Assembly (NCBI GenBank): GCA_041399085.1
Contig: JAWKTM010000024.1
Coordinates: forward strand, 36,732 to 100,731
DNA length: 64,000 nt
Origin: JAWKTM01 sp041399085
Lineage (GTDB): Bacteria > Planctomycetota > Planctomycetia > Pirellulales > Pirellulaceae
Reading direction: 5' to 3'
Part shown: positions 63,158 to 64,000 of the stretch, one piece after another
How positions within the stretch are numbered: position 1 is the first letter of the stretch
Layout: each line of letters opens with the position of its first letter
Made by a program: the position numbers and the translations under genes
Notes under the pieces: model-generated
What the model saw: the letters and a program-made list of their open reading frames with translations, nothing else
Database searches by the model: none
Told to the model about the DNA's origin: nothing

Positions 63158-64000
63158 ATGAACAAAGACTTAGAGTCGATCTTGGCGTCGCTGATTTCCA
63201 TCCCCAGCGTAAATCCGATGGGCCGGGCTGTGAATCCAGAGTTGGATTTCGAGGCACGCATGACGGATTTTCTGGAGCGGTACTTTCGCGAGCTTGGCGT
63301 TCCATTCCTTCGACAGCCGATTGCGCCGGGGCGAGACAATATCGTGGCTTGGCTACCGGCGGGCAAGGCCGAATCGGGTGCTCCGATCATGCTGTGGGAA
63401 GTGCATCAGGACACCGTTCCCGTCGACGGTATGACGATCCCGCCTTTCGAGCCGGCGGTGCGTAACGGCCGGATGTACGGCCGCGGCGCTTGCGACGTCA
63501 AGGGATCGATGGCCGCCATGTTGCACGCACTGGGGCGACTGGCGAACGAGCGACCAGTGAATGCGGCGTCGATCATCCTGGCGTGTGCGGTTGACGAAGA
63601 AGCGGGCGGATCGGGAGCTCGCGGCTTGATGACTCGATGGCCGGAACTAACCGCGTCCGATGGATTGCCGGCGATGCCAGCGATGTCCATCGTGGCGGAG
63701 CCGACCGAGCTGAATGTCGTCGTGGCTCACAAAGGCGTTGTGCGCTGGCGTTGCCGAACGATTGGTCGAGCGGTCCACAGTTCGTCGCCGGAAAATGGCG
63801 ACAACGCGATCTATCGAATGGGCCGCGTCGTGGCCGCGCTTGAGCGTTATCACCGCGAGGAGCTGCGCGGTCGCGAACCGCATCGGTTGCTGGGCACGCC
63901 CAGCCTGAGCGTCGGCTTGATTTCCGGCGGGGCCAGCGTCAACGTTGTGCCGGACGCATGCGTGATCGAAATCGATCGCCGCGTGCTGCCAGGGGAAGAT
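63158..64000 (+). CDS. M20-family metallopeptidase/deacylase (ArgE/DapE-like; 3' end beyond window)
   Basis: 281 codons from ATG 63158 to the right edge, read by hand. Zinc ligands and catalytic residues are present: EVHQDTVPVDGMTIPPFEPA, GRMYGRGACDVKGSMAAMLH, CAVDEEAGGSGARGL with the Glu-Glu, and VAEPTELNVVVAHKGVVRWR. The dimerisation domain begins after that. The family includes acetylornithine deacetylase and succinyl-diaminopimelate desuccinylase, so the exact substrate is open. It is divergent from the nuo operon and separated from it by about 630 bases of hairpin-containing DNA. Confidence 0.92.
   Translation, partial: MNKDLESILASLISIPSVNPMGRAVNPELDFEARMTDFLERYFRELGVPFLRQPIAPGRDNIVAWLPAGKAESGAPIMLWEVHQDTVPVDGMTIPPFEPAVRNGRMYGRGACDVKGSMAAMLHALGRLANERPVNAASIILACAVDEEAGGSGARGLMTRWPELTASDGLPAMPAMSIVAEPTELNVVVAHKGVVRWRCRTIGRAVHSSSPENGDNAIYRMGRVVAALERYHREELRGREPHRLLGTPSLSVGLISGGASVNVVPDACVIEIDRRVLPGED

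Overview
The window looks like a chromosome segment of a planctomycete, most likely of the Pirellulales type. The evidence is family-based: a paired DUF1549/DUF1553 cytochrome-like protein and DUF1501 protein, an SLA1-homology (SHD1) secreted protein, MJ0042-type zinc-ribbon membrane proteins, a small protein ending in ENPYSPP, bacterial formaldehyde-activating enzyme (Fae) with an H4MPT-linked dehydrogenase, two adjacent ClpP paralogues, and GC-rich coding sequence with many short intergenic repeats. No 16S rRNA gene is present, so placement below phylum level is inference.

Layout. 1-5.2 kb (minus): an HD phosphohydrolase cut by the left edge, two small membrane proteins and RNase R. 5.4-7.0 kb (plus): a two-gene module with visibly lower GC and its own promoter-like sequence. 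It encodes a DUF6932-like minimal nucleotidyltransferase and an unrecognised partner, and is the best candidate here for an undescribed system. 7.0-16.8 kb: small secreted and membrane proteins, a frameshifted esterase, an FAD oxidoreductase, glucose dehydrogenase, HemL, a TylF-like methyltransferase and a TVP38-like protein. 16.8-22.0 kb: a Dnmt2-like cytosine methyltransferase, a Gfo/Idh/MocA oxidoreductase, then an H4MPT C1 locus (ATP-grasp protein, Fae, methylene-H4MPT dehydrogenase). 22.0-28.8 kb: a repeat-rich zinc-ribbon protein, the PSCyt1/DUF1501 pair and a PQQ-type propeller lipoprotein. 28.8-30.7 kb: a RAYT transposase between paired REP palindromes, with a third REP pair nearby. 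30.7-33.8 kb (minus): tRNA-Gly(GCC), trigger factor, clpP, clpP, a proteostasis cluster. 34.2-42.5 kb: FHA protein, DUF255 thioredoxin-like protein, ribulose-phosphate epimerase, a histidine-phosphatase-fold protein lacking both catalytic histidines, an HTH protein, SMP-30 and a D-2-hydroxyacid dehydrogenase. 42.5-46.9 kb: a 20-21 bp minisatellite, then a cassette of SRPBCC protein, zinc alcohol dehydrogenase and a frameshifted SDR. 47.0-62.5 kb (minus): a complete 14-gene complex I operon nuoA-N with a perfect CRP/FNR-type palindrome upstream of nuoA. 63.2 kb to the right edge: an M20 peptidase, truncated.

Three genes (esterase, SDR, nuoH) are broken by 1-2 base indels at short runs or dinucleotides. 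Because nuoH sits in an otherwise intact complex I operon, sequencing or assembly error is a serious alternative to real gene decay. All start sites were chosen by eye from ATG/GTG codons, Shine-Dalgarno-like sequence, signal peptides and overlaps. No database search was possible.
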